Of a stretch of DNA of 64,000 nt, positions 36,206 to 45,488 are shown one piece after another. A program made the translations under genes and the position numbers. Under the pieces are notes generated by a model. The model had not been told where the DNA came from, did no database searches, and saw only the letters and a program-made list of their open reading frames with translations. The DNA is from Catenovulum sediminis (lineage in GTDB: Bacteria > Pseudomonadota > Gammaproteobacteria > Enterobacterales > Alteromonadaceae), in the NCBI RefSeq assembly GCF_040270295.1, contig NZ_JBELOE010000102.1; one strand, given 5' to 3'. How positions within the stretch are numbered: position 1 is the stretch's first letter; each line of letters opens with the position of its first letter.

Positions 36206-38434
36206 ATGAAAGTACACCAATTACTACTCGGTATCCTATTATCCGCTGCGAGTAGTTTAGCGCTGGCAGCACAATATAAAGTAGCAAACCAGTCAGAATA
36301 CGAAATTGCAGCTCAAAAACTGTCTGCAGGTGATACTGTTATTTTGGCAAGTGGTGAATGGAAGAACTTTGAAATCGTATTTAAAGGAAAGGGCACGAAA
36401 GAAAAACCTATTACATTAACAGCCGAAACAAAAGGTAAAGTGGTTTTAACTGGGCAATCTAACTTACGTTTAGCCGGTGAATATCTAGTCGTTTCAGGAC
36501 TGGTTTTTAAAGACGGCTATACGCCGAGCAACTCTGTTATTTCATTTAAATATAACGATAAAGAACTGGCAAATAATAGCCGTGTAACAGAAGTTGTCAT
36601 TGACGAATTCAGTAATCCAGACAGGTTTGAATCTGATTATTGGGTTGCGCTGTATGGTAAAAATAACCGCTTTGACCATTCATTTTTGCGCGGCAAAAGA
36701 AATAAAGGTGTGACGATGGCTGTGCGCTTGAATACTGAAGCAAGCCAGCAAAACCATCACTTAATTGACCATAACTATTTTGGGCCCCGTCCGACGTTTG
36801 GCTCAAATGGCGGTGAAACTTTGCGCATTGGTACCAGTCATTATTCATTAACCGATTCGTACACGCGTGTTGAAAACAATTACTTTGACCGATGCGATGG
36901 TGAAGTTGAAATTATTTCGGTTAAGTCAGGTAAAAACCAACTTAAAAATAACGTATTTTTTGAATCGCGTGGCACATTAACTTTGCGTCACGGCAATGGT
37001 AACGTTATTGAGAATAATGTCTTTTTAGGCAATGGTGTTGAGCATACCGGTGGTATTCGTGTAATTAACCGAGACCAAGTGGTGCGTAATAACTATTTAT
37101 CAGGTTTAACCGGTTATCGTTTTGGTAGTGGCTTTACTATCATGAATGGGGTACCTAATTCTCCAATTAACCGTTATCACCAAGTGGTTAATGCGGTAGT
37201 TGAAAACAATACTTTAATCAACGTTGAAAATATTTATTTAGGAGCAGGTTCTGACAGTGAGCGCACTGCAACCCCTAAAGATTCTCGTTTTAAAAATAAC
37301 CTAATTATAAATGACACCAAAAAGTCACCATTTAGTGTATTTGATGATATGAGTGGTATTGATTTTGTTGACAATTTAGTCAACTTTGAGCCCTCTGCTA
37401 TCAAACAGGGTCTTAAAAAGAAAAGTGTATCGTTACGCAAAGATAAAAACGGCTTATTGGTATTAAAGGGCGGCAAATACGGCGCACAGTTAGATAAAGT
37501 ATTAGAGAAAAATGACGCAGGTCCAAACTGGTACAGTAAAGCCGATCTGAAAAAATCTTTTGATAGTGGAAAGGTGATTGCTGTTAAACCTGCAGATAGC
37601 GTGTTGTCAGAGACGTTAGCACAAGCACAGTCTGGTGATGTTATTGAGTTAGCAAGTGGCGAATATGTCGCACGTAAAATATTGGCTGTCCATAAAACCA
37701 TTACTTTTAAAGCAGCACAAAATGCTGAAGTGGTCATTTACCCAGAGCGTAGCTCACTATTTGAAATCCAAAACTTAGGTTCTTTAAAGTTACAGGGGAT
37801 TACTATTAGCGGCCAGCGTAGCCCGGATTCAAGCGGCAATGTACTTATCCGAACGCAAAAATGGGGGATGTACAATAACTACGATTTTATTATGCACAAC
37901 AGCAAAATTGTCGATTTAGATATTAATCATTCATTCCACTTTTTTGATGCGGGTGCGCGCAGTTTTGCTGACTTAATTGAATTACAGGGTAACGAATTTA
38001 TTAATATTACGGGTGATTTGTTACGCCTGAATCGAGAAACAGACGACTTAGGCATCTATAACGCTGAATATGTTGTTTTGAAAAATAATAAATTTGACGG
38101 CGTGCAAGGCGTATTAATTGATTTGTACCGGGGTGGTCGAGATGAAAGTACATTTGGTCCGCACCTTGCCATGACAGACAATACAGTGAGTCAAGTTGGT
38201 TTAGGTAAACGCAATAAATTAGATGCATCGATTCGTTTACATGGGGTTCAGCATTCAGTTGTTGAAAATAACTTATTTAACAACAGCGAGCTTATCAAGA
38301 TAGAGCATACGGTTGGCGATCCGCAAACTTATATTCGTAATAACGTATTTAAAAATACGGAAAAACCAACAGCGGTAGAACTTGTTTTTAAACAAACACC
38401 CACTGCAATCATTGAACAAAACGAATATAAATAA
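36206..38434 (+). CDS. PL6 alginate lyase
   Basis: 742 aa, signal peptide ending near SLALAA (residue 22). Two parallel beta-helix domains: the PL6 catalytic domain (about 25-410) and a second helix (about 450-742), as in two-domain PL6 enzymes such as AlyGC. The catalytic Lys240 (base) and Arg261 (acid), 21 residues apart as in chondroitinase B, are present, as are E233 and E235 at the Ca-ligand positions. It should be an active alginate lyase on MG- or M-rich chains in the periplasm or outside. RBS ACGGAG. The PL17 gene follows 15 bp later. Confidence 0.94.
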   Translation: MKVHQLLLGILLSAASSLALAAQYKVANQSEYEIAAQKLSAGDTVILASGEWKNFEIVFKGKGTKEKPITLTAETKGKVVLTGQSNLRLAGEYLVVSGLVFKDGYTPSNSVISFKYNDKELANNSRVTEVVIDEFSNPDRFESDYWVALYGKNNRFDHSFLRGKRNKGVTMAVRLNTEASQQNHHLIDHNYFGPRPTFGSNGGETLRIGTSHYSLTDSYTRVENNYFDRCDGEVEIISVKSGKNQLKNNVFFESRGTLTLRHGNGNVIENNVFLGNGVEHTGGIRVINRDQVVRNNYLSGLTGYRFGSGFTIMNGVPNSPINRYHQVVNAVVENNTLINVENIYLGAGSDSERTATPKDSRFKNNLIINDTKKSPFSVFDDMSGIDFVDNLVNFEPSAIKQGLKKKSVSLRKDKNGLLVLKGGKYGAQLDKVLEKNDAGPNWYSKADLKKSFDSGKVIAVKPADSVLSETLAQAQSGDVIELASGEYVARKILAVHKTITFKAAQNAEVVIYPERSSLFEIQNLGSLKLQGITISGQRSPDSSGNVLIRTQKWGMYNNYDFIMHNSKIVDLDINHSFHFFDAGARSFADLIELQGNEFINITGDLLRLNRETDDLGIYNAEYVVLKNNKFDGVQGVLIDLYRGGRDESTFGPHLAMTDNTVSQVGLGKRNKLDASIRLHGVQHSVVENNLFNNSELIKIEHTVGDPQTYIRNNVFKNTEKPTAVELVFKQTPTAIIEQNEYK

Positions 38435-38449
38435 GGGGCGCTAATCGCA

Positions 38450-40696
38450 ATGAAATTATCTAAATTTAATCGATATGTTGTGTTGGGCCTTGCGATTTCA
38501 TATGTTGGCATTGCTCCAGTCTCATCAGCTTATGCGGGTCAACTGTTGAGTAAGAATACTCAGCAGCTGGTCGAGCACCCTAATTTGGTGAACACCTTTG
38601 AAGATGTAATGGCAATGCGTGAAGCCATTAAAGTATCAGGACGTTTTCAAACTGAATTTTTAAATAAACAGGCTCGTTTAGACAAAGCAATTGAGCAGCC
38701 TTTAAATGTACCGTATCCAAAAGATGCGGGCGGCGGTTATACGCACGAAGTACACAAAAACAACTATCGTTTGATGTACGATGCCGGGATTTTGTACCAA
38801 ATCACGCAAGATCCTAAATATGCTAACTATGTCAAAGACGTGTTATTTGAATACGCTAAGTTGTATCCGACCTTGTCACTGCATCCAGAGGTTAAAAGTT
38901 CTAATCCGGGACAGCTATTCTGGCAGGGGTTAAACGAAGCGGTTTGGTTAGTACATACTATTCAGGCTTATGACGCTGTGTTGCCACATTTGTCAGAGTC
39001 AGAACGTGAAACGATTGAAAAAGGTGTGTTAGAGCCAGTCGCGCTATTTTTATCAGAAGAGTCACCACAAACTTTTAATAAAGTTCATAACCATGGTACT
39101 TGGGCAACATGTGCTGTGGGCATGACCGGCTACGTACTGGATAAACCCGAGTGGGTTGAAAAAGCGCTATATGGTTTGGATAAATCCGGCACTGGCGGTT
39201 TTATGCGCCAGCTAGATGAGCTGTTTTCGCCAAACGGTTACTACAATGAAGGGCCCTATTATCAGCGTTATGCTTTGATGCCATTTGTAACCTTTGCAAA
39301 AGCAATTGAAAACAATCAGCCAGAGCGAAAAATATTTGAATATCGCGATCAAGTGTTATTAAAAGCGATTAATACCACGGCGCAATTAAGTTATAACGGG
39401 TTATTTTTTCCGATAAATGACGCGATAAAAGATAAAGGTATCGACACGATTGAACTTGTTCATGGCATTGCAATTGCGTACGGGATTACCGGTGAAACTG
39501 GATTGTTAGATATCGCCAAACAACAAGGGCGCGTGATATTGACAGGGGATGGTTTACAAGTTGCAAAAGCGCTGGATAAAGGCCAAGAAACTGACTATCA
39601 ATTCAAAACGCAAGCGTTTGGTGATGGTGCAAGCGGAAACGAAGGTGCATTTGTTGTTTTACGCAGTGATAGCAGCAAAAAAGCCAGTGTCGTCACTTTT
39701 AAAGCAACCTCTCAGGGGTTAGGCCACGGTCATTTTGATAAAATGGGCTTGTCATTTTATGACAATGGCGCAGAAATTTTGACAGACTATGGCGCAGCGC
39801 GCTTTTTAAATGTCGTGGCAAAATTTGGTGGTCGCTATTTACCTGAAAATGATTCATATGCACAGCAAACGGTTGCGCATAATACATTGGTTGTAGACGA
39901 AACCAGTCATTTTGATGGTATTACCGAAGTTGGCAATCAGCATCATCCTAAACTTGAGCTGTTTGCTAATGACAAGCAAGTTAAATTGGCTTCAGCCTCT
40001 ATCGATACTGCTTACCAAGGCGTTGGTTTAACGCGCACGACTGCATTAGTGGCCGTGCCAGAAGAAAACATCGATTGGGTGATTGATATATTTGCGGCTC
40101 AATCTAAAACCCAGCATCAATATGATTTGCCATTTCACTATAGTGGGCATTTTATTGAAGCCAACTTCGACTACCAAGCGCATGCTGAAAGCTTAAACGC
40201 TTTAGGCACTAAAAGTGGTTATCAACATTTGTGGTTAACCGCGCAAGCTCAACCATCAGATGAGCAACAGATTCGAAAAATCACTTGGCTAAACGATAAT
40301 GGCCGATTTTATAGTCTGAATGCGGTCAACTCGCCCAATTTAGAAGTGTTGTTTACACGCGCTGGCGCAAATGATCCTAATTTTAACTTACGTGAAGACA
40401 AAGCTTTTATTTTACGTGCTAAAGGGCAAACAGATTATCAGTTTGTCAGTTTGTTAGAAGCGCATGGCGAGTATAACCCTTCAAAAGAATACACCTTAAA
40501 AAGTAAAAGTAGCATCAAGTCGTTGAGCTATGAACAACAAGGTGCAGTTCACATGGTTTATGTAGAAAGAGATGACAATAGTCAGTTTGTTATCGCTTAT
40601 CACAATCAATCCGGTCAATCACAGTCGTTTGTAGTGGATGGGCACACCTATGCACTCAATCAAACGGTTAAATTATTTAAGTTAGCAAAGAAGTGA
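38450..40696 (+). CDS. PL17 exo-oligoalginate lyase
   Basis: 748 aa with signal peptide. N-terminal alpha/alpha toroid and C-terminal heparinase II/III-type beta domain. Active-site residues by analogy with Alg17c: N214/H215 in VHNHGTWA and Y271 in GPYYQRYAL; the GHGHFDKMGLSFYDNG block supplies Zn and substrate contacts. It splits alginate oligomers to unsaturated monouronate that opens to DEH. It sits between PL6 and kdgF in one operon, the expected order for endo-lyase, exo-lyase and ring-opening enzyme. Confidence 0.95.
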   Translation: MKLSKFNRYVVLGLAISYVGIAPVSSAYAGQLLSKNTQQLVEHPNLVNTFEDVMAMREAIKVSGRFQTEFLNKQARLDKAIEQPLNVPYPKDAGGGYTHEVHKNNYRLMYDAGILYQITQDPKYANYVKDVLFEYAKLYPTLSLHPEVKSSNPGQLFWQGLNEAVWLVHTIQAYDAVLPHLSESERETIEKGVLEPVALFLSEESPQTFNKVHNHGTWATCAVGMTGYVLDKPEWVEKALYGLDKSGTGGFMRQLDELFSPNGYYNEGPYYQRYALMPFVTFAKAIENNQPERKIFEYRDQVLLKAINTTAQLSYNGLFFPINDAIKDKGIDTIELVHGIAIAYGITGETGLLDIAKQQGRVILTGDGLQVAKALDKGQETDYQFKTQAFGDGASGNEGAFVVLRSDSSKKASVVTFKATSQGLGHGHFDKMGLSFYDNGAEILTDYGAARFLNVVAKFGGRYLPENDSYAQQTVAHNTLVVDETSHFDGITEVGNQHHPKLELFANDKQVKLASASIDTAYQGVGLTRTTALVAVPEENIDWVIDIFAAQSKTQHQYDLPFHYSGHFIEANFDYQAHAESLNALGTKSGYQHLWLTAQAQPSDEQQIRKITWLNDNGRFYSLNAVNSPNLEVLFTRAGANDPNFNLREDKAFILRAKGQTDYQFVSLLEAHGEYNPSKEYTLKSKSSIKSLSYEQQGAVHMVYVERDDNSQFVIAYHNQSGQSQSFVVDGHTYALNQTVKLFKLAKK

Positions 40697-40703
40697 GAAT
40701 GTT

Positions 40704-41045
40704 ATGAGCGAAAGTAAATGTTTTGTATATGCCGACGAAGTTCCAGTAGAAGATTTGGGTGGAGGTATTACTCGTCAAATACTGGGTTACAACGATAGCC
40801 TAATGGTCGTTAAAGTTTGGTTTAAAAAAGGCGCTGAAGGTTATGTGCATAGCCATCATCATTCTCAGGTAACTTACGTTGAGTCAGGTGAATTTGATGT
40901 CAATGTTGGTGGAGAAATTAAGCGTTTAAAAGCCGGTGATAGTTTTTATATCCCGCCACATGTGGAGCATGGGGCAGTCTGTCAAAGTGAAGGGGTTTTA
41001 CTGGATACCTTTAGCCCTGTCCGCGAAGACTTTTTAGGAGCTTAA
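40704..41045 (+). CDS. kdgF: KdgF-type cupin, unsaturated uronate ring-opening enzyme
   Basis: 113 aa single-domain cupin. Metal-binding HSHHHSQ cluster (residues 49-55), Glu in the ESGEF block (about 60-63) and a downstream His in PPHVEH (86 or 89). KdgF converts 4,5-unsaturated monouronates to linear 4-deoxy-5-ketouronate (DEH). Its place 8 bp after PL17 and 2 bp before the uronate transporter supports the role. Confidence 0.92.
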   Translation: MSESKCFVYADEVPVEDLGGGITRQILGYNDSLMVVKVWFKKGAEGYVHSHHHSQVTYVESGEFDVNVGGEIKRLKAGDSFYIPPHVEHGAVCQSEGVLLDTFSPVREDFLGA

Positions 41046-41046
41046 T

Positions 41047-42390
41047 GTGAAAAACTCTTCTTTTAAAATGAAGCATTTGAGATGGTTGGTTGTCAGCCTG
41101 GTCTCATTTGCAACCATTATTAACTATATTGACAGAACTGCTTTATCGGTAATGTGGCCTAGTGTTGCTGAAGATTTAGGCATGGATAGTCACGATTATG
41201 CCAATATCATGAGTGTCTTCTTAATTGCCTATGCAGTGGGTCAGGCTCTGTTTGGTAAAATATTTGACCTAGTGGGCACGCGTATTGGCTTTTTGCTTTC
41301 TATCGTTGTTTGGTCTGTTTCAATTGCGCTGCATGCGGTTGCAACTTCAGTGGCCTCTTTCAGTTTATTCAGGGTTTTACTAGGTCTGGGTGAAGCCGGT
41401 AACTGGCCGGGTGCGACTAAGGCTAATGCCGAGTGGTTTCCAATTAGAGAGCGTGCCTTGGCGCAGGGAATATTCGGTGCCGGTGCTTCTATGGGGAGCA
41501 TTATTGCGCCACCATTAGTCGCTGCTTTATATGCCTTTTTCGGTTGGCAGGCAACCTTTATCATTGTTGCAAGCTTAGGTTTTGTTTGGTTGATTCCATG
41601 GTTAATCGTGTATAAATGTGGTCCGGATGCGCACCCTTGGATTACTGAAGAAGAGCGTCAATACATTTTAACCGGTCAAAAAGCAGTTGAGTTAGATGAT
41701 AAAATTGATGAGCTTAAAGTAGATGAATATGTGCCAACTTTAAAACAGTTGTTGTCACATCGTCAAAGCTGGAGCGTGATTTTAGGTCGTTTCTTTATAG
41801 AACCTATCTGGTGGTTATTTGTTGCTTGGTTGCCTTTGTATTTAAACGATAAGTTTGGATTTAATGTTAAAGAAATCGGTGCTTCAGCTTGGATCCCTTA
41901 CGTTGGTGCAGCAATCGGCGCGATTTTTGGCGGTTGGTTGTCCGGTCGCTTAATCAAAAGTGGTTGGAGTGTAAATAAAGCGCGTAAGACGGTTGTTGCT
42001 TTAGGTGGCGCGTGTATGTTGCCTGCTTTACTTGCAACTTCCGTTGCCAGTAGCCCGATGTTGGCGATGGGGTTAATTGCAATTATCTTGTTTGGTTTCC
42101 AAACTGCGATAAACAATATCCAAACTTTGCCGAGCGATTATTTCTCAGGTAAAAGTGTCGCTTCACTTGCCGGTATTAGTGGTGCGGTTGGTGTGGTCAG
42201 TGTTATTACCGCAATACAGATAGTGCCTATTATCACGCAAGACGGAACATATTATTTACCGTTCTTTATTTTAGGCGCATCTTTGGTGCCATTGATGTTG
42301 ATCGCGGTACTGTTGGTTGGCGGTAAAATTAAACCTGTTAAACGCAAAGACGAACCTATGAATGGTGCGCATAGCGTAACAGAACATTAA
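41047..42390 (+). CDS. MFS transporter, ACS/ExuT-type uronate permease
   Basis: 447 aa, 12 predicted transmembrane helices, GTG start with AGGAG six bases upstream. N-terminal NYIDRTALSVMWPSVAEDLG and the GEAGNWPGATKANAEWFP block are typical of the anion:cation symporter family that takes up hexuronates. Coupled with kdgF, it probably moves unsaturated monouronate or DEH across the inner membrane. Last gene of the PL6-PL17-kdgF operon; a terminator follows. Confidence 0.9.
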   Translation: MKNSSFKMKHLRWLVVSLVSFATIINYIDRTALSVMWPSVAEDLGMDSHDYANIMSVFLIAYAVGQALFGKIFDLVGTRIGFLLSIVVWSVSIALHAVATSVASFSLFRVLLGLGEAGNWPGATKANAEWFPIRERALAQGIFGAGASMGSIIAPPLVAALYAFFGWQATFIIVASLGFVWLIPWLIVYKCGPDAHPWITEEERQYILTGQKAVELDDKIDELKVDEYVPTLKQLLSHRQSWSVILGRFFIEPIWWLFVAWLPLYLNDKFGFNVKEIGASAWIPYVGAAIGAIFGGWLSGRLIKSGWSVNKARKTVVALGGACMLPALLATSVASSPMLAMGLIAIILFGFQTAINNIQTLPSDYFSGKSVASLAGISGAVGVVSVITAIQIVPIITQDGTYYLPFFILGASLVPLMLIAVLLVGGKIKPVKRKDEPMNGAHSVTEH

Positions 42391-42413
42391 TTATTAAAGT
42401 TTGAGTGTCGTGT

Positions 42414-42436
42414 AAGCTCAAGGACGAGCTTTTTTA
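42414..42436 (+). terminator. Terminator of the PL6-PL17-kdgF-MFS operon
   Basis: AAGCTC (42414-42419) and GAGCTT (42426-42431) with a T-run. The following ~320 bp up to 42755 hold no gene. Confidence 0.65.
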
Positions 42437-42755
42437 TTGTCAGACATTTGTTTTGTAAAGGTGATCATGCGCTGGTAATTGCTTTTAGTTCAATCTGTAA
42501 TCTTTCTTTTTATTTAATGTCACTTCGAGTTACATTTATACCTTTCTACTTGATTCTTCTGTCTTACATCTAGTCGGTTGATGCACATCTATTAACTTTA
42601 AATGTTTTACAAATTAGGCTTGTTTTTTTATAAAAAACAGCGGATTTTCTAGCCTGTTTGCTGTAATAGACTATAGTTAGTATGTTTTTTCTGCTTTTAA
42701 TGGCCGTTATTTAAGCACAGTTGAAATATTTTGTTTTATTTATTTTGAAAACATG

Positions 42756-42784
42756 TTGACATTTGTGTATTACAAATTGATACT
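42756..42784 (+). promoter_or_regulatory. Promoter with built-in palindrome upstream of the PL6-fold lipoprotein
   Basis: -35 TTGACA (42756-42761), 17-bp spacer, -10 GATACT (42779-42784). The spacer contains ATTTGT-N5-ACAAAT and the 9-mer TGTATTACA, which also precedes the PL7 gene. Binding by a FadR-type repressor here would block RNA polymerase. Confidence 0.55.
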
Positions 42785-42849
42785 AATTGTAAGTCACTTA
42801 TATTGATTTATAATGTTAATTGTAAGAGTCATTAAATAGGATTGAAGGT

Positions 42850-45168
42850 ATGAATAAAAAAATAATAGCGTTGTCTGTCACAGCGTTGCTGACAACAGGT
42901 TGCAATGGGGTGTATGACAATTTTGATCCGGCAAATGCACATGGCACGATAGAATTAAACGGAAATGTTGAAGTTGGTAGTAATCTAACCGTTGACGTAG
43001 CAGACATAGACGGTTTGAGCGGAACGGTAAATTACACTTGGTGGGCTGGTGAGACGCAAATTAGTGGTGTTTCAGGTAACAGCTATACATTAACCGCTGA
43101 CGAAGTTGGCTCATATATTTCGGTAAAAGCAGAATATACGGATGATGCAGGTCAGGCTGAAAGCTTGTTAATTAAAACAACCGATCCAGTGCCAGAGATG
43201 GTCAGTGACGGTGTGATTACAATTTCTGGCATTCCAGATGATGGTGTTATTTTATTCGGCGCTGAATTAACGGCTGATGTAACTGACGCTGATGGCGTTG
43301 ACGGTAGTATTAGTTATCAGTGGTATGCAGACGATGCGGCAATTACCGGCGCAACGGCAGCAAGTTACACAACAACAATAAATGAAGTGGGCAAACAGAT
43401 TTCTGTGCAGGCAACTTACACTGATTCATTTGGTTTAGTTGAAATGCCTGTTTCTAATAAGACGAATCCGATCATTGATCCAACTTCATATAGCCTTACC
43501 TTAAGTCAAACTTCAGATATTACTGTAGGCATGGATTTAACGGCTACCTTGAGCGTTAACGATGCGACAGCCACCTATCAGTGGTATGCAGATGATGTTG
43601 CTATAACCGGAGCGACAAGCGCAAATTATACGGTTGCAGCGACGGACTTAGAGAAAACCTTGTCGGTAACAGTAACCTACCAAAATGGTAGTAAAGATTT
43701 AACTGAAACTGCAACGGATGTTGTTTATTCAGCGGTTGTTAAAAATGCTGCAGAACTGATTTCAGCCGTGCAAAACGCCGCTGAAAATGATGTTATCGCA
43801 TTGGGTAGTGCGATAGGGGGTACCTATACAGATATCGCTTTTGATGCGAATACAACGGGATCAGACGTTGGTTTAGTGGTATCAACAAATGGTGTTAAAT
43901 TAACGCGCACTAAAGATAGTGACGCGGTTATTAAAGGCAAAACCTGTTTTGCACTAACGGGTGATAATGTTGTTCTCGACGGGCTGGTTTTTGAAGAAAA
44001 TGAAGCATTCTTTGCAGGTGGTGGCTCAGGTGATACCGCTTGTGATTCTTCAAGCTCTACCGATGCTATGTTAAAAATGGATGGCAACGGTGTTGTCGTT
44101 CGCAATACAACTTTCAAAGATCATGTAGGTGATCAAGGTTTCTTCTGGATTGAGATTAAAGGCCTAAATAGTATCGTTGAGCGTAACTTGTTTAGTGGTA
44201 CGGATGCTTCTATTAACAAGAGTGGCGCTATTTCAATCTGGCACAATGAAACAGATGGTGAGCAAGAAGGGCATACTGTTCAGTACAATCACTTCACTAA
44301 TTTCACTACGGATGGTTCAGCTGCCAGCGAGGCGTTTGCCATGCAGGTTGGTCGTACAACTGGTGAAGGTTCAACCCACTTGGGTAAAAACACAATTCAG
44401 TATAACTTGTTTGATACTGTGCAGGTTAAAGAGCGTTTGTTCCGTGTTCAAGGCTCTCAAAATACCATTAAAGGCAATACTATTGTTAACTCTGTGGGTA
44501 TGATTTCATTAGAAGACGGTGCCTTCAATACGGTTTCTGACAATATTATTATTGCTGGCTCTGGTTTGAAAACCGGTGGTATTGGTTTGTCTGCTTTAGG
44601 CCATACGATTAGCAACAACTATATTGCTGAAGATGCCTATACCGGTGGTGACCGTGGTGGTATTTATATCCACGACGATATGTTGGGTAACAGTGGTAAT
44701 AAGTTAACCATTGCTAACTATACCGATGCAGAGTTAGCGGTAACTATTAACAACAATACTATTTTAAATGTTGCTCAAGCGTTTGGCTTTGATGACAAAG
44801 ACTCAGGTTGTCTTACTTTCCCGCCTTATTTGAATACCAGCAATAACTTGATTGCTGCAACTTCAGACAGCGGTTTAAGTAAAACAGTGGGTACTGAGTC
44901 TAATGATTTCACCGGTATCGGTTGCTCGTTAAACTCTAACTCAGTAAAGACAAATAACCATGTGTTTGTTTCAGATGTCACAGATGGTGGCTCAGTTGAT
45001 ATCTCTACTGTCTCAGGCGACGTAGATGGTGCTGAAACGACAACCAATACTGATGGTCTAGTGAGTGGTACGGGCGCTCAAGCAGGTGTAGGTGCCGATG
45101 TATCTAAACTTTATAAAATCTCTGCAGATGAAGTCGGCCCAGGTTCTACTTGGACATGGTCACTTTAA
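42850..45168 (+). CDS. PL6-fold lipoprotein with Ig-like repeats and altered active site
   Basis: 772 aa, lipobox TTGC at C18. Three Ig-like repeats of about 85 residues follow (about 30-295); repeats 2 and 3 share YQWYADD-x-AITGAT, and repeat 1 has the related YTWWAGETQISG. The rest is a parallel beta-helix of PL6/chondroitinase B type. Aligned by the fixed 21-residue spacing against the active PL6 at 36206, the catalytic Lys is Q534, the Arg is E555, and the two Ca-ligand Glu positions are K527 and R529. It is therefore probably not a conventional lyase. A surface alginate-binding role or a changed chemistry are both possible. Own promoter and terminator; it probably acts with the TonB receptor. 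Confidence 0.85.
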   Translation: MNKKIIALSVTALLTTGCNGVYDNFDPANAHGTIELNGNVEVGSNLTVDVADIDGLSGTVNYTWWAGETQISGVSGNSYTLTADEVGSYISVKAEYTDDAGQAESLLIKTTDPVPEMVSDGVITISGIPDDGVILFGAELTADVTDADGVDGSISYQWYADDAAITGATAASYTTTINEVGKQISVQATYTDSFGLVEMPVSNKTNPIIDPTSYSLTLSQTSDITVGMDLTATLSVNDATATYQWYADDVAITGATSANYTVAATDLEKTLSVTVTYQNGSKDLTETATDVVYSAVVKNAAELISAVQNAAENDVIALGSAIGGTYTDIAFDANTTGSDVGLVVSTNGVKLTRTKDSDAVIKGKTCFALTGDNVVLDGLVFEENEAFFAGGGSGDTACDSSSSTDAMLKMDGNGVVVRNTTFKDHVGDQGFFWIEIKGLNSIVERNLFSGTDASINKSGAISIWHNETDGEQEGHTVQYNHFTNFTTDGSAASEAFAMQVGRTTGEGSTHLGKNTIQYNLFDTVQVKERLFRVQGSQNTIKGNTIVNSVGMISLEDGAFNTVSDNIIIAGSGLKTGGIGLSALGHTISNNYIAEDAYTGGDRGGIYIHDDMLGNSGNKLTIANYTDAELAVTINNNTILNVAQAFGFDDKDSGCLTFPPYLNTSNNLIAATSDSGLSKTVGTESNDFTGIGCSLNSNSVKTNNHVFVSDVTDGGSVDISTVSGDVDGAETTTNTDGLVSGTGAQAGVGADVSKLYKISADEVGPGSTWTWSL

Positions 45169-45238
45169 TGCTTCTATCGTATAACGCTTAGCTGCTAAGA
45201 CAGATAAGCGTTAACGAGTGTAATTTTAAAGTATTTAG

Positions 45239-45268
45239 AAAAGGAGCGTTTACGCTCCTTTTGTTTTT
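45239..45268 (+). terminator. Terminator of the PL6-fold lipoprotein gene
   Basis: Perfect 10-bp arms AAAAGGAGCG and CGCTCCTTTT around TTTA, then GTTTTTT. Confidence 0.9.
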
Positions 45269-45488
45269 TCACTATCTGTGTTTTCAATTATCTTTTTCTT
45301 TATTAAGCATGTTTGTCGGCCTAATTAAAGTAACAAACATTCATTCATATTATTTGAAGTTTTGGCTCTCGTTATACCTAGTTTGTCAGATCTAGGCTTA
45401 GGGGGTACCACCAAAACTTCAATATCAATCTTGATTATTCATTATCACTCAAATACAATCTTAAGGGTTGTTTGTATTTGGGGGGATT

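Noticed and set aside
37234..37737. 167-codon antisense frame within the PL6 gene
   Set aside because: It is a shadow of the clear PL6 coding frame, without a signature or RBS.
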